Positions 46,542 through 55,852 are shown, counted from the first letter of the stretch. The stretch: DNA of 64,000 nucleotides from an uncultured Bacteroidota bacterium (GCA_903847205.1 CAINDA010000041.1:62001-126000), one strand, 5' to 3'. Notes: generated by a model not told the origin, from the letters alone. Made by a program: numbers and translations.

Positions 46542-48602
46542 ATGAAATTCTCTTTTAGGAATATACTTTTATTTATTTTGTTTTCTTCCGTTATTTTCAC
46601 AATGGTGTATTGCGGGAATCCGGCTAAACAGCCAGCAAGCATCAAATTACAAACCTCCGATAAATATCTTAACCACAGCGATTCAGCAAAATATATTGGT
46701 ATGAATACCTGCAGGCTCTGTCACCAGGCAATTTACAATTCTTTTATTGCAACAGGCATGGGTAAAAGTTTTGATCATGCCGGCAGGCAGAAAAGTGCTT
46801 CTAAAATTGATAAACATTCTGTTTTATATGATAAGTATTTGGATTTTTATTACCGTCCGTTTTGGGATGGCGACAGCATGAAAATTATGGAGTTCCGCTT
46901 AAAAGGTAAACCCGCCCGAATGAACGAAATCATTCGTTCGGGCGGGGACACAATTTATAAGCGCATCGAAACGATTGATTATATTATAGGTTCGGGGCAG
47001 CATACCAATTCGCACATTTATAATACTAATGGCTATCTGCATCAAATGCCGATGACCTATTACACACAAAAAGGAAAATGGGATTTTCCTCCCGGCTTTG
47101 AAAACGGCTCTAATACCCGCTTTTCACGTAAGATAGGATTGGAATGTATGAGCTGTCATAATTCATTTCCTGATTTTACCGCAGGCTCTGAAAATAAATT
47201 TAATTCAGTTCCAGAAGGCATAAACTGCGAGCGATGCCACGGCCCGGGCAGTATTCATGTGCAGCAACGCCAAATGGGTATTAAAGTGGATACATCAAAG
47301 TACATCGACTATTCAATTGTGAACCCGGGGAAATTGCCAATTGATCTGCAGTTCGATGTCTGCCAGCGCTGCCACCTTCAGGGAAATACAGTATTAAAAG
47401 AAGGAAAATCATTTTTCGATTTTAAACCTGGAATGAAATTATCCGATTATATGACTGTGTTTCTTCCGCGCTACAAAGATGCTGATGACCAGTTTATAAT
47501 GGCTTCTCATGCAGACAGGTTAAAGCGCAGCAAATGTTTCATAAAAAGTTTTAAACCTGAAACTGATGTATCGTCTTTACGCCCCTATAAAAACTCTTTA
47601 ACGTGCGTGACCTGTCATAACCCTCATGTGAGTGTGAAAGTAACCGGTACAGAAGTATTCAATAACGCTTGTAAAAACTGTCATAATTCAAACACTCAAA
47701 ACGGCTTGTGTACGGAGAAGCTGGAAATAAGAATTAAAATTGAAGACAACTGCGTCAGCTGCCACATGCCTAAATCGGGTTCGATTGATATTCCTCATGT
47801 TACTGTCCATGATCATTTCATCCGTAAACCGATGAAAAAGAAGGAAGTTGAAAAAGTGAAAGAGTTTATCGGCCTTTATGCTGTTAATGAAAAAAATCCC
47901 GGCAATGCTGTTAAAGCAAAAGCATACATACAGCAGTTTGATAAGTTTGATAATAACCCTGTATTCCTTGATTCTGCAATGAAGTATCTGCCTGAAAAAA
48001 CGCTGAATGATGTGAAACAAAATTTTAAATTATTAGTGCATTTGTATTTCATGAAGCAGGATTATACGAAAATTCTATCCTTTGTAAGTGATGCTGGAAG
48101 AGAAGATATACTGAATTCTGTTCTGACAAAAAAATCATGGGACAATGCGGACGCATGGACTCTATACAGAATCGGAGAAGCATATTACAATAGCGGTAAT
48201 GTTACCGATGCATATACATTTTATAAAAAAGCAAATGAGTATGCACCTTACAATCTTGAATTTAAAAACAAGCTCGGAGCTTCTTTGATGGCTCAGAATA
48301 AGGTTCAGGAAGCTGCTCCAATTTTCGTGGAAATATTAAAAGAGAATCCTAAATTTGTACAGGCAATTAATAACCTGGGATACGCTGATTTAGTGAGCGG
48401 CAAAGTTATAGAAGCTGAAGAATTATACAATCGTGCTTTAAAACTTGATCCTGACTATGAGCCCTTGCTGATGAATATGGCTGGTTTTTATATCTTTAAA
48501 AAGAATAATAAGGAGGCCGAGAAGGTATTAAAACAAGTACTGCAAAAAAATCCGAAAAATGCGCAGGCAAAGCAGGTGCTGGAGCAGTTGGAAAAAAATT
48601 AA
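46542..48602 (+). CDS. Heptaheme c-type cytochrome lipoprotein with C-terminal TPR domain
   Basis: This 686-aa protein starts with a type II signal (LFSSVIFTMVYC, lipobox Cys near residue 24), so it is probably a membrane-anchored lipoprotein. Seven CxxCH heme sites are present in order: CRLCH, CMSCH, CERCH, CQRCH, CVTCH, CKNCH and CVSCH. The arrangement around CERCHGPGSIH resembles cytochrome c554-type multihemes. Residues of about 540-686 are three or four TPRs (YRIGEAYYNSGNVTDAYTFY, NNLGYADLVSGKVIEAEELY). Maturation needs a cytochrome c system such as the ccm operon at 10591. The redox partner is unknown. Confidence 0.88.
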   Translation: MKFSFRNILLFILFSSVIFTMVYCGNPAKQPASIKLQTSDKYLNHSDSAKYIGMNTCRLCHQAIYNSFIATGMGKSFDHAGRQKSASKIDKHSVLYDKYLDFYYRPFWDGDSMKIMEFRLKGKPARMNEIIRSGGDTIYKRIETIDYIIGSGQHTNSHIYNTNGYLHQMPMTYYTQKGKWDFPPGFENGSNTRFSRKIGLECMSCHNSFPDFTAGSENKFNSVPEGINCERCHGPGSIHVQQRQMGIKVDTSKYIDYSIVNPGKLPIDLQFDVCQRCHLQGNTVLKEGKSFFDFKPGMKLSDYMTVFLPRYKDADDQFIMASHADRLKRSKCFIKSFKPETDVSSLRPYKNSLTCVTCHNPHVSVKVTGTEVFNNACKNCHNSNTQNGLCTEKLEIRIKIEDNCVSCHMPKSGSIDIPHVTVHDHFIRKPMKKKEVEKVKEFIGLYAVNEKNPGNAVKAKAYIQQFDKFDNNPVFLDSAMKYLPEKTLNDVKQNFKLLVHLYFMKQDYTKILSFVSDAGREDILNSVLTKKSWDNADAWTLYRIGEAYYNSGNVTDAYTFYKKANEYAPYNLEFKNKLGASLMAQNKVQEAAPIFVEILKENPKFVQAINNLGYADLVSGKVIEAEELYNRALKLDPDYEPLLMNMAGFYIFKKNNKEAEKVLKQVLQKNPKNAQAKQVLEQLEKN

Positions 48603-48736
48603 AATTGATTACAATAAACCTTGGATTTTTTTTCTTTCAATTCAGAAAATAAAAAAATAATAATTGCAAAGCCTTGTGCCTTTGAGTCTTTGGGCGGTAT
48701 ATTTCTAATGTTTTTAATTGAGCATTAAAATCTGTT

Positions 48737-49795
48737 ATGGCAAAAAAGAAAAAAACGTCGTTTTTTAAAAAGATAATAATTTCTCTGCTGCTTATCCTGC
48801 TTATTGCAGGGGGGGCTGGAGGGTATTATGTTTATAAAACAATTTATCAGTCGAATATAAATTTAGGGGATAAAAAATCATTGATTATTTATATTCCTAC
48901 AGGATCTAAATTTGAAGATGTAATACGCATTTTAGGCGAAAATAATATCTTAAAAAATCGAGCAACTTTTGAGTTTCTTTCAGAAAAAAAGAAATATAAA
49001 AATGCCGTTAAGCCCGGCAAATACCGCATATTGGCGAATATGAGCAACAATGCTTTGATTAATCTGCTGCGAGCCGGTATCCAGGAGCCGATTGAGATTA
49101 ATTTTAACGGAATAAAAACTAAAATGCAGCTTATCTCCCGCTTATGCAGACGTATTGAAGCTGATTCCCTTTCACTCTATACTGCAATCAACGATAACGG
49201 ATATTTAAGGAAATACGGTTTAAACTCTGATAATGTGCAGACTTTATTTATTCCGAATACGTATGAGTTTTATTGGAATACTTCCGTTGATGAATTCTTT
49301 AACAGAATGGCTAAAGAATACAAAACTTTTTGGACAGATGCCCGAAAGAAAAAAGCGAAAGAAATCGGCTATTCGCAAACTGAGGTAAGTATATTGGCAT
49401 CAATTGTTCAGGGCGAGCAATGCTGCGATAATTCCGAAAAGAAAATAATTGCAGGTTTATATATCAACAGGTTAAATAAAAATATGCTTCTGCAGTCTGA
49501 CCCTACTGTTATTTTTGCAATCGGAGATTTTTCTATTCAGCGTGTTTCCAATGAGCAGACAAATTTTCAATCCCCTTATAATACTTATGTTAATAAAGGT
49601 CTCCCTCCTGGACCCATTGGATTTGCTCAGGAATCATCCATTGATGCTGTTCTTAATTATGAGAAAAACGATTATATTTTTATGTGCGCGAAAGAAGATT
49701 TGTCGGGTAAGCATTATTTTGCCAAAACATACGAGCAGCATTGTGTTTTTGCCCAGAAATATAGAGATGCATTGAACAGCAGAAACATTCATTAA
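48737..49795 (+). CDS. mltG: Endolytic transglycosylase MltG
   Basis: MltG cleaves nascent glycan strands in the periplasm. The 352-aa protein has a short basic N-terminus, one membrane helix (IIISLLLILLIAGGAGGYYV) and the YceG-like domain. The signature reads ASIVQGEQCCDNSEKKIIAG (221-240), then LYINRLNKNMLLQSDPTVIF (241-260), then SPYNTYVNKGLPPGPI. In E. coli the corresponding stretch is SIVEKET. Here the first Glu is Gln225 and the second is retained as Glu227. Only one is catalytic, so activity is probable but should be checked. Confidence 0.9.
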   Translation: MAKKKKTSFFKKIIISLLLILLIAGGAGGYYVYKTIYQSNINLGDKKSLIIYIPTGSKFEDVIRILGENNILKNRATFEFLSEKKKYKNAVKPGKYRILANMSNNALINLLRAGIQEPIEINFNGIKTKMQLISRLCRRIEADSLSLYTAINDNGYLRKYGLNSDNVQTLFIPNTYEFYWNTSVDEFFNRMAKEYKTFWTDARKKKAKEIGYSQTEVSILASIVQGEQCCDNSEKKIIAGLYINRLNKNMLLQSDPTVIFAIGDFSIQRVSNEQTNFQSPYNTYVNKGLPPGPIGFAQESSIDAVLNYEKNDYIFMCAKEDLSGKHYFAKTYEQHCVFAQKYRDALNSRNIH

Positions 49796-49809
49796 TCCTT
49801 TTAGTTTTT

Positions 49810-49817
49810 TATATTTG
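49810..49817 (+). promoter_or_regulatory. Bacteroidota -7 promoter box (TATATTTG)
   Basis: The box is an exact TAnnTTTG match 16 nt before the ATG at 49833. It lies in the 37-bp gap after mltG. It would give a very short leader for the phosphohexomutase gene. Confidence 0.6.
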
Positions 49818-49832
49818 CACAAAAAAATATTT

Positions 49833-51239
49833 ATGACAAAAATTAAATTCGGTACCGACGGCTGGAGAGCCATAATAGCACAAGAGTTTACTGTAGATAA
49901 TGTTGCAAGGGTAACCATTGCAGCTGCAGTATGGCTGAAAAAGAATTTTGATAAACCAAGCGTGGTTGTCGGCCACGACTGCCGTTTTGCAGGGGAGCTG
50001 TTTGCCGAAACAACAGCGAAAGTACTTGCCAATGCAGGGATAAAAGTTTTTTTAGCAAAAGATTTTGTTTCAACGCCAATGATTTCCCTTGGTGCAAAAA
50101 CACTTGGAACTTCGTTAGGAGTGATTATTACTGCTTCTCACAATCCTCCGTCATACAATGGCTATAAATTAAAAGGAGGTTTCGGCGGTCCATTACTGTC
50201 TGAAGACATTCAAAAAATTGAAGACATTATCCCTGAAATTAATTCAGTTGATGTTGAAAAACTTTCTATTGCTGATTTTGTAAAATCGGGGTTAATAGAA
50301 TATGTTGATTTGGAAACAATGTATATCAATCATGTTGAGAAAAATTTTGACATGGATGCCATCCGCAATACTAAAATGAATTTTGCTTATGATGCCATGT
50401 ATGGCGCAGGGCAGAATGTAATGCGTAGATTGTTGCCTGATATTACTTTTCTTCACTGCGATTATAACCCGGGATTCGAAGGGCAGGCGCCTGAACCTAT
50501 TCACAAAAACCTGCAGCCTTTTGCTTCTTTAATTACTGAATGCGGAGATATCGACTGCGGGCTAGCAACTGACGGAGATGCCGACAGAATAGGCCTTTAC
50601 AACAGCAAAGGCGAGTTTGTAGATTCGCATCATATTATCCTTTTGCTGATTAACTATTTAGTAAAAGAAAAGAAATTTACAGGGAAAGTTGTAAACGCAT
50701 TTTCGGTAACACCAAGAGTGAAAAAGATGTGCGAATTTTATGGTTTGGAATATCAGGTCGTAAAAATCGGGTTTAAACATATTGCCGGCATTATGATTTC
50801 AGAGGATGTTTTATTGGGCGGTGAGGAGAGCGGAGGCATTGCAATTAAAGGTCATATTCCTGAGCGCGACGGAATCTGGATGGGCTTAACCATATGGGAA
50901 TACATGGTGAAATCAGGGAAATCGCTGGATGATTTAATTGAGGAAGTTTATGAAATCGTAGGCCCGTTCAAATTCGAGCGCAGTGATATGCACTTAAAAG
51001 AAGAAGTGAAAGTTAAGATTGTAGAAAATTGTAAAACCAATAAATACAGTGCTTTCGGACCTTATAAAGTGGATCATGTTGAAACGATTGACGGCTGGAA
51101 ATATTTCTTTGAAAACGGAGACTGGCTGATGATACGCGCTTCTGGAACAGAGCCTGTATTGCGTAATTACGCTGAATCAGAAACAACAGAAAAAGCATTT
51201 GCTATTTTAAAGGCAGCTGAAAAAACCCTTCTGGGATAA
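49833..51239 (+). CDS. Phosphoglucomutase/phosphomannomutase family enzyme
   Basis: This 468-aa alpha-D-phosphohexomutase has all four motifs: the phosphoserine loop TASHNPPSYNGYK (Ser102), the metal loop TDGDADRIG, the sugar loop GEESGGIA and the phosphate loop RASGTEPVLRNY. Glucose versus mannose specificity cannot be told. The ATG at 49833 gives the standard N-terminus MTKIKFGTDGWRA; a longer TTG start at 49815 lies inside the promoter box. A strong palindromic terminator follows. Confidence 0.93.
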   Translation: MTKIKFGTDGWRAIIAQEFTVDNVARVTIAAAVWLKKNFDKPSVVVGHDCRFAGELFAETTAKVLANAGIKVFLAKDFVSTPMISLGAKTLGTSLGVIITASHNPPSYNGYKLKGGFGGPLLSEDIQKIEDIIPEINSVDVEKLSIADFVKSGLIEYVDLETMYINHVEKNFDMDAIRNTKMNFAYDAMYGAGQNVMRRLLPDITFLHCDYNPGFEGQAPEPIHKNLQPFASLITECGDIDCGLATDGDADRIGLYNSKGEFVDSHHIILLLINYLVKEKKFTGKVVNAFSVTPRVKKMCEFYGLEYQVVKIGFKHIAGIMISEDVLLGGEESGGIAIKGHIPERDGIWMGLTIWEYMVKSGKSLDDLIEEVYEIVGPFKFERSDMHLKEEVKVKIVENCKTNKYSAFGPYKVDHVETIDGWKYFFENGDWLMIRASGTEPVLRNYAESETTEKAFAILKAAEKTLLG

Positions 51240-51269
51240 TAGTTTTGTACTGTAGATTTTCCTCATTCA

Positions 51270-51305
51270 GACCTGTCAGGTTTTCAAAACCTGACAGGTC
51301 TTTTT
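51270..51305 (+). terminator. Palindromic terminator after the phosphohexomutase gene
   Basis: An almost perfect 15-bp palindrome (GACCTGTCAGGTTTT, one base, AAAACCTGACAGGTC) is followed by T5. The same kind of ACCTGTCAGGTTTT palindrome is familiar as a dispersed sequence in Bacteroidota genomes (from memory), so it may also be a mobile terminator-type repeat. Confidence 0.85.
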
Positions 51306-51362
51306 AGTTTCAATTCCCTAAGGAATTGACTGAGTGCCGCTGTAGTTTTTTATCCAAGGCTA

Positions 51363-52217
51363 TCAGCTTTCGCCCAAATGATAAAGTGTTAAACCGGCAA
51401 TCGGTGTTTCAATTATTTTATCAATACTTATATTTTTTTTAGCAGCAACAGCCCTGAGTATATTGCTGTAATAAAATGCAACAGAGCCTGTACAGCTGAG
51501 CTGCATCTCTCGATGGTTTTTATATTTGCAGATATGCTTATCAAAAAACTGCTCGAAACAGCCTGCTGCCAAGTCTATAACAAACTGCTCTTTTAAATTC
51601 TGGTAAATAAATCTGCTGAATGATGCTAAAAATCTATTGGGCATAGGCTTTTTATAAACAGCATCTAAAATATCATCCAGGTTTAATTTATATTTTTCGT
51701 GAAAACGGGCAGCTAAATCTTCCGGCATTTCTTTGTTCAAATAGGCTTGTATAAACGTTTTGCCGATGTGTGCCCCGCTTCCTTCATCACCTAAAATAAA
51801 ACCTAAAGAAGAAATATTTTCTGCAATGTTTTTACCATCGTAATAACAGGTGTTGGAACCTGTCCCTAAGATAGCGGCTATTCCCGGCTTTGAACCGCAC
51901 AATGCGCGGGCTGCGCCTAACAAATCACTGTTTACTTCAATTTCCGCTGCTGGGAAATTCTGAGCTAATGCATTTTTAACAATTTCTTTTTTTGAAAAAG
52001 CACTGCATCCTGCGCCGTAGAAGTAGATGTGAGATATGGGGTGTGAGATTTGAGATTCTAACTGCGGTATTAACTCTTTTTGAATAATTGCCGCAATTTC
52101 ATCACTGCTCTGAAAGTATGGATTAATGCCCTGTGTGGCGTATTGATGAATTTTTTTGTTCTCATCAATTAAACGCCAGTCGGTTTTAGTTGAGCCGGAA
52201 TCTGCGATTAGAATCAT
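51363..52217 (-). CDS. BadF/BadG-type ATPase, N-acetylglucosamine kinase-like
   Basis: This 284-aa protein has the actin/hexokinase-fold phosphate motifs: MILIADSGSTKTDWRLID at the start and ILGTGSNTCYYDG with LGFILGDEGSGAHIG in the middle. These match the BadF/BadG/BcrA/BcrD family members annotated as GlcNAc kinases in Bacteroidota. The start at 52217 gives the canonical N-terminus; an upstream in-frame start at 52289 adds 24 unlikely residues. It probably phosphorylates an amino sugar during cell-wall recycling, but the substrate is inferred. Confidence 0.85.
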   Translation of the reverse strand: MILIADSGSTKTDWRLIDENKKIHQYATQGINPYFQSSDEIAAIIQKELIPQLESQISHPISHIYFYGAGCSAFSKKEIVKNALAQNFPAAEIEVNSDLLGAARALCGSKPGIAAILGTGSNTCYYDGKNIAENISSLGFILGDEGSGAHIGKTFIQAYLNKEMPEDLAARFHEKYKLNLDDILDAVYKKPMPNRFLASFSRFIYQNLKEQFVIDLAAGCFEQFFDKHICKYKNHREMQLSCTGSVAFYYSNILRAVAAKKNISIDKIIETPIAGLTLYHLGES

Positions 52218-52268
52218 ATTTAGTTCAGAATAAAAGTCAACATTAATAGCAGGTCGAAGTTTTTTTCT

Positions 52269-52322
52269 CGCAAAGATGCAAAGGCGCAAAAAAATAAAAC
52301 TCGGTGTCTTTGTGTCTTTGCG
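52269..52322. repeat. CGCAAAGA-type inverted repeat
   Basis: Arms CGCAAAGATGCAAAG (52269-52283) and CTTTGTGTCTTTGCG (52308-52322) pair at 13 of 15 positions, flanked by T-runs on the plus strand. Both neighbouring genes are on the minus strand, so it is not their terminator. It resembles the dispersed CGCAAAGA palindromes often seen in Bacteroidota intergenic DNA. Confidence 0.7.
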
Positions 52323-52395
52323 AATTTTTTTTTTATTGTTATTCAGACGGCTCTAAAGTAATTACAAATATACAGTTCCGGTAATTTTTGCGGAA

Positions 52396-54816
52396 CTAAA
52401 ATTTTGCTCCTACACCGATATAAAAGCTTCTGCCGATAGAAGGTATAATCCCCGGACCTGGATATTCATCTGTGCGTTTGGTGAAGTATTTCGCATCTGC
52501 AAAATTATTTATCCCGAACTTGATATTGTATCTTTTTATTTTCAATGAACTTGACCAATCCATAACCCTATAAGCTGGAATAAGTCCGATAGCAGCATCG
52601 CTGCTGCGGACAGTATTATTTGCATCTGCAAAAGATTTGGATGTACTGCTTATGAGAAGTGTGGTCGAAAAACCTTTGATGGAATATGAAATTCCAAACC
52701 GGTTAATAACAGCTGGTGCGAACTCTACAGAGTTATTTTTAAATTCTCCTGAAACATATTTTGCATCAATATATGCAAATGAATTGAAGAAACTGATACT
52801 GCCGATTCTGGATTTATCTGTGAACATTTTAACAGGATTTATTTCAACGTATGTTTCGAAACCCTTATGAACGCTGTTTGCTACGTTGGTTCGGTAAGTA
52901 TATGGACTTCCGTTAACATCAGTTAAAGTTACCAAACCAATGCGGTTATTATATGCCATATAAAAAGTTCCAAGATCAAAATTCATAAAGTTTTTAATTG
53001 TACCTCTCCATCCCAAATCAGCATTGTATCCATTTGCATCTTTCAGGTTCGGGTCTATTTTAGAAGCAACTCCAAGAGGCGTAAGATTGGAATAATCAGT
53101 GGGCCTGTATGCCTGCGAGCAGTTTGCATAAATATTGGTTTTGCCGGTAGTTTTAAACTGCAGGCCTGTTCCTGCAAGTGCAATAAACCTGTTCTTGGAA
53201 TGGTCAACATTTAAAATAGATGAGCCGTCTTCATCCGTAAGATAACCTTTTGCAGTGGAATTGATATATTCATAACGGAATCCTGGAGTGATGGATAAAC
53301 GGCTGCCAATGCGGAATGTATTTTCGATAAAAGGAGCAATGTTGATAGTGGTAAAATCCAAATCGTATTCATAGCTGCCTCCGTATAAATTCAAATCAAA
53401 ATCTCCGGCTGTTGAACCCGGCCCGTCGCCCTGTCTTTTGAATTTGCCTGAAAAGTACCTGAGGCCGGCGGCTAATGATTGATTCACGTTTGCAATATTG
53501 TAATTGCTGAGAAGCCGTATTTCATTGGTTGAGCTTACAAATCCTTCGTGCTCAACTTCTCTCGCAATATAGCTGTTTGTTGATGGATTGATAGTATCAA
53601 GCGTCTGCGGGCCTCCGTCTTCATTGCGCCATACTAAATTTCGTTGGCTTACATTAAAAGCAGATTTAAGCGTGATAATTGTTTTTTCTGAAAGATGGTA
53701 AGACGCAGTAAGAGCAACAATATTCCAGGGCGTGGTAAGCCAGTTGCGTGAACGGAAGGATTGCTGCGGATCCTGTTCATACTGCTGATCGCTCAGTCCG
53801 CCTGACATTTGGATGCGGTTTCTCATCATAGAATATTCCATACCTATTTTAAATTTATCCGAAGCCTGATATTCTATTTTTGCAAACCCCATCACCTGCT
53901 TTACCTGTGAATTCGGGCGCCAGCCGTCAATTCCTTTGTACTGTACAAAAGAATAATAATTCCATTTTTTGTAAGTCCCTCCCGCGGAGTAAAACGAATT
54001 AAAGAGGCCGTAACTGCCGGCTGTCTGCTGTGTTGTAAATTCCAGCGGTTTATCTTTAGATCCGCTTTTAACGATATAATTAATCACTCCTCCGAATTGC
54101 GGGCCGAATTGGAGAGAAGAGGCTCCCCTTGTAACTTCAATGCGCTCAACAGCCTCTAAAGGCGGTAAATAATAGGATTCCGGGTAACCATATAAATCGG
54201 CTGTAACATTGTAACCGTTCTGTCTGGTATTTGTTTCGATTGACTGAGATGGGTTAAGTCCCCTGAAAGCTATTCCATTTGATGGAAAACCGCTTCCTTC
54301 TGTTTCGGAATAATTAGCACCCGGTACTCTGCCGAGAACCTGTCTTGGGTTATTCTGTGCGGTATTCGCATCCAGGCTGTCGAGAATTACTACTTCATTT
54401 TTTTTTCCGGAATAAATTATGCCGTCATGAACTTCATCCAAATGCCCCATCCCGCTGATAGAAATCACACCATTAACAACAACTTCATTCAGCTGATTTA
54501 ATACTGGACTTAAATAAAAATCGAGGCTGCTTATTTCATTTTCTTTAATTGTGATTTTTTTAGAAAGGGGTTTATAGCCGACAATACTTACGACAATGGA
54601 ATAATTACCTGAAGGAATATTTTCGATTTGATAATTTCCTTTATCGTTAACAGTGGTTACAAATTTTGTATTTTGAATGATTACGCTAGCATACAGAACA
54701 AGGCTTCCTGCACTGTCTTTTACTGTCCCTTTAAGCTTTCCTGTCTGCGCAGAAATCGAATTAGCAACAAGTAATAAAACAAGAAAAACAGCCCCATAAT
54801 GTTTTATTCTGTTCAT
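52396..54816 (-). CDS. TonB-dependent receptor, FecA-like (ferric-siderophore/dicitrate type)
   Basis: This 806-aa outer-membrane receptor has a signal peptide (VFLVLLLVANSISAQ, end near 24), a CarboxypepD_reg-like domain (about 28-110: LKGTVKDSAGSLVLYASVII), and a plug domain. In the plug, FRGLNPSQSIETNT, YPESYYLPPLEAVERIEVTRGASSLQFGPQ and FGGVINYI match the FecA subfamily, whose substrate is ferric citrate or a related siderophore. The 22-strand barrel ends FYIGVGAKF with a terminal Phe. The start at 54816 gives the signal peptide. Iron uptake is probable; the ligand is inferred. Confidence 0.93.
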   Translation of the reverse strand: MNRIKHYGAVFLVLLLVANSISAQTGKLKGTVKDSAGSLVLYASVIIQNTKFVTTVNDKGNYQIENIPSGNYSIVVSIVGYKPLSKKITIKENEISSLDFYLSPVLNQLNEVVVNGVISISGMGHLDEVHDGIIYSGKKNEVVILDSLDANTAQNNPRQVLGRVPGANYSETEGSGFPSNGIAFRGLNPSQSIETNTRQNGYNVTADLYGYPESYYLPPLEAVERIEVTRGASSLQFGPQFGGVINYIVKSGSKDKPLEFTTQQTAGSYGLFNSFYSAGGTYKKWNYYSFVQYKGIDGWRPNSQVKQVMGFAKIEYQASDKFKIGMEYSMMRNRIQMSGGLSDQQYEQDPQQSFRSRNWLTTPWNIVALTASYHLSEKTIITLKSAFNVSQRNLVWRNEDGGPQTLDTINPSTNSYIAREVEHEGFVSSTNEIRLLSNYNIANVNQSLAAGLRYFSGKFKRQGDGPGSTAGDFDLNLYGGSYEYDLDFTTINIAPFIENTFRIGSRLSITPGFRYEYINSTAKGYLTDEDGSSILNVDHSKNRFIALAGTGLQFKTTGKTNIYANCSQAYRPTDYSNLTPLGVASKIDPNLKDANGYNADLGWRGTIKNFMNFDLGTFYMAYNNRIGLVTLTDVNGSPYTYRTNVANSVHKGFETYVEINPVKMFTDKSRIGSISFFNSFAYIDAKYVSGEFKNNSVEFAPAVINRFGISYSIKGFSTTLLISSTSKSFADANNTVRSSDAAIGLIPAYRVMDWSSSLKIKRYNIKFGINNFADAKYFTKRTDEYPGPGIIPSIGRSFYIGVGAKF

Positions 54817-54820
54817 AAAA

Positions 54821-54856
54821 TAATTTAGATTAATTTTAAATAACGAACCAAAAGTA
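54821..54856 (-). promoter_or_regulatory. Promoter and shared leader motif of the TonB receptor
   Basis: On the minus strand a TTG is followed 20 nt later by TACTTTTG (54849-54856), an exact Bacteroidota promoter. Between it and the ATG lies TTATTTAAAATTAATCTAAA (complement of part of 54821-54843). This leader word is nearly repeated upstream of the LuxR-type gene and, more weakly, of the T9SS gene at 57912. Confidence 0.75.
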
Positions 54857-55139
54857 CGAGGGACATTGACCTCGGGCAATACCCTAAAAAAGGTATTTCA
54901 TTAAAATTGCCAAAAACTGAGGGAACCGCATGAGCCGTTTGTAAATCTGTACGTTTTTGCGCTTTCGAGGCAAAAATGACAGGAAGATCTAAAGCAAAAA
55001 ATAGGATATTAATTAGTGTCTGTCCTTAGAACCGAGTAATGAAAAAAAACAAAGCTTGACACGAATTGCACGAATTAAAAAATATTTTTGATTCTACATT
55101 ATTGAAATTAGTGTCCATTCACTACATCAAGCCGTGACA

Positions 55140-55811
55140 CTAATTAGCTGCAGAAAACAAAAAATGATTCGGGCTTACAAGATTTTCGCGAACGGCAAAT
55201 AAAACAAGGCCGGCGGTATTGTTCACGTCTAACTTATTCATAATATTTTTGCGGTGGGTAGTAACAGTATGTGTGCTCAAAAATAATTTATCAGCCATCT
55301 CTTTATTTGAGTATCCTTCAGCAATTAATGTAATGATTTCCATTTCACGCTCGCTGATATGCATTCCCTGGCAGGAGTATTCGGGGAGGCTTACAGGCTT
55401 TTCCTTTAAAATAGAATTTGCAATTTTACCACACATAAATTTTTCACCTGCAGCGGTTTTATAAATAGCTTCCACTATTTCATCCTGATCACAGTCTTTT
55501 AATAAATAGCTTGTGATGCCGATTTTTAAACCTTTCGAAATAATTTCATTGCTCTGCAATTCGGTAACTGCAAGTATTTTGGCTTTAGGATATTTTTTGA
55601 CTGCCTGCTGAAGCCCATCAAGGCTGAAGTTTACAGAAGTAAAATCAATGATGATTAAATCGGGTTTGTGAAATTCAGACTGCTTAATCAAATCAGCATT
55701 GCTTATTGCTTCGGCAAGGAGAATAAAATCAGTATTTTCACTTAACAGCGCAGCCAAGCCTTTTCGGCTCAAAAAGGAACTGTCGGCAATAATGATTTTA
55801 ATCTTTTTCAC
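55140..55811 (-). CDS. NarL/FixJ-type (LuxR-HTH) response regulator, orphan
   Basis: This 223-aa protein has a receiver domain (1-120) and a LuxR-type helix-turn-helix (about 150-210: SEREMEIITLIAEGYSNKEM then TVTTHRKNIMNKL). The phospho-acceptor Asp56 is in PDLIIIDF, with Thr in ILAVTEL and Lys in SYLLKD. The usual second acidic pocket residue is missing: IADSS (Asp10-Ser11) replaces D-D. No histidine kinase is adjacent. It lies just upstream of the TonB receptor and shares its leader motif. Confidence 0.88.
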   Translation of the reverse strand: MKKIKIIIADSSFLSRKGLAALLSENTDFILLAEAISNADLIKQSEFHKPDLIIIDFTSVNFSLDGLQQAVKKYPKAKILAVTELQSNEIISKGLKIGITSYLLKDCDQDEIVEAIYKTAAGEKFMCGKIANSILKEKPVSLPEYSCQGMHISEREMEIITLIAEGYSNKEMADKLFLSTHTVTTHRKNIMNKLDVNNTAGLVLFAVRENLVSPNHFLFSAAN

Positions 55812-55817
55812 AAAAAC

Positions 55818-55852
55818 TTATTTAGACTGATTTTAAATAATGCTCAAAAGTA
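55818..55852 (-). promoter_or_regulatory. Promoter and shared leader motif of the LuxR-type regulator
   Basis: On the minus strand TACTTTTG (55845-55852) is preceded by TTG with 19 nt spacing. The leader contains TTATTTAAAATCAGTCTAAA (complement of 55820-55840 region), nearly identical to the TonB-receptor leader. Confidence 0.72.
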
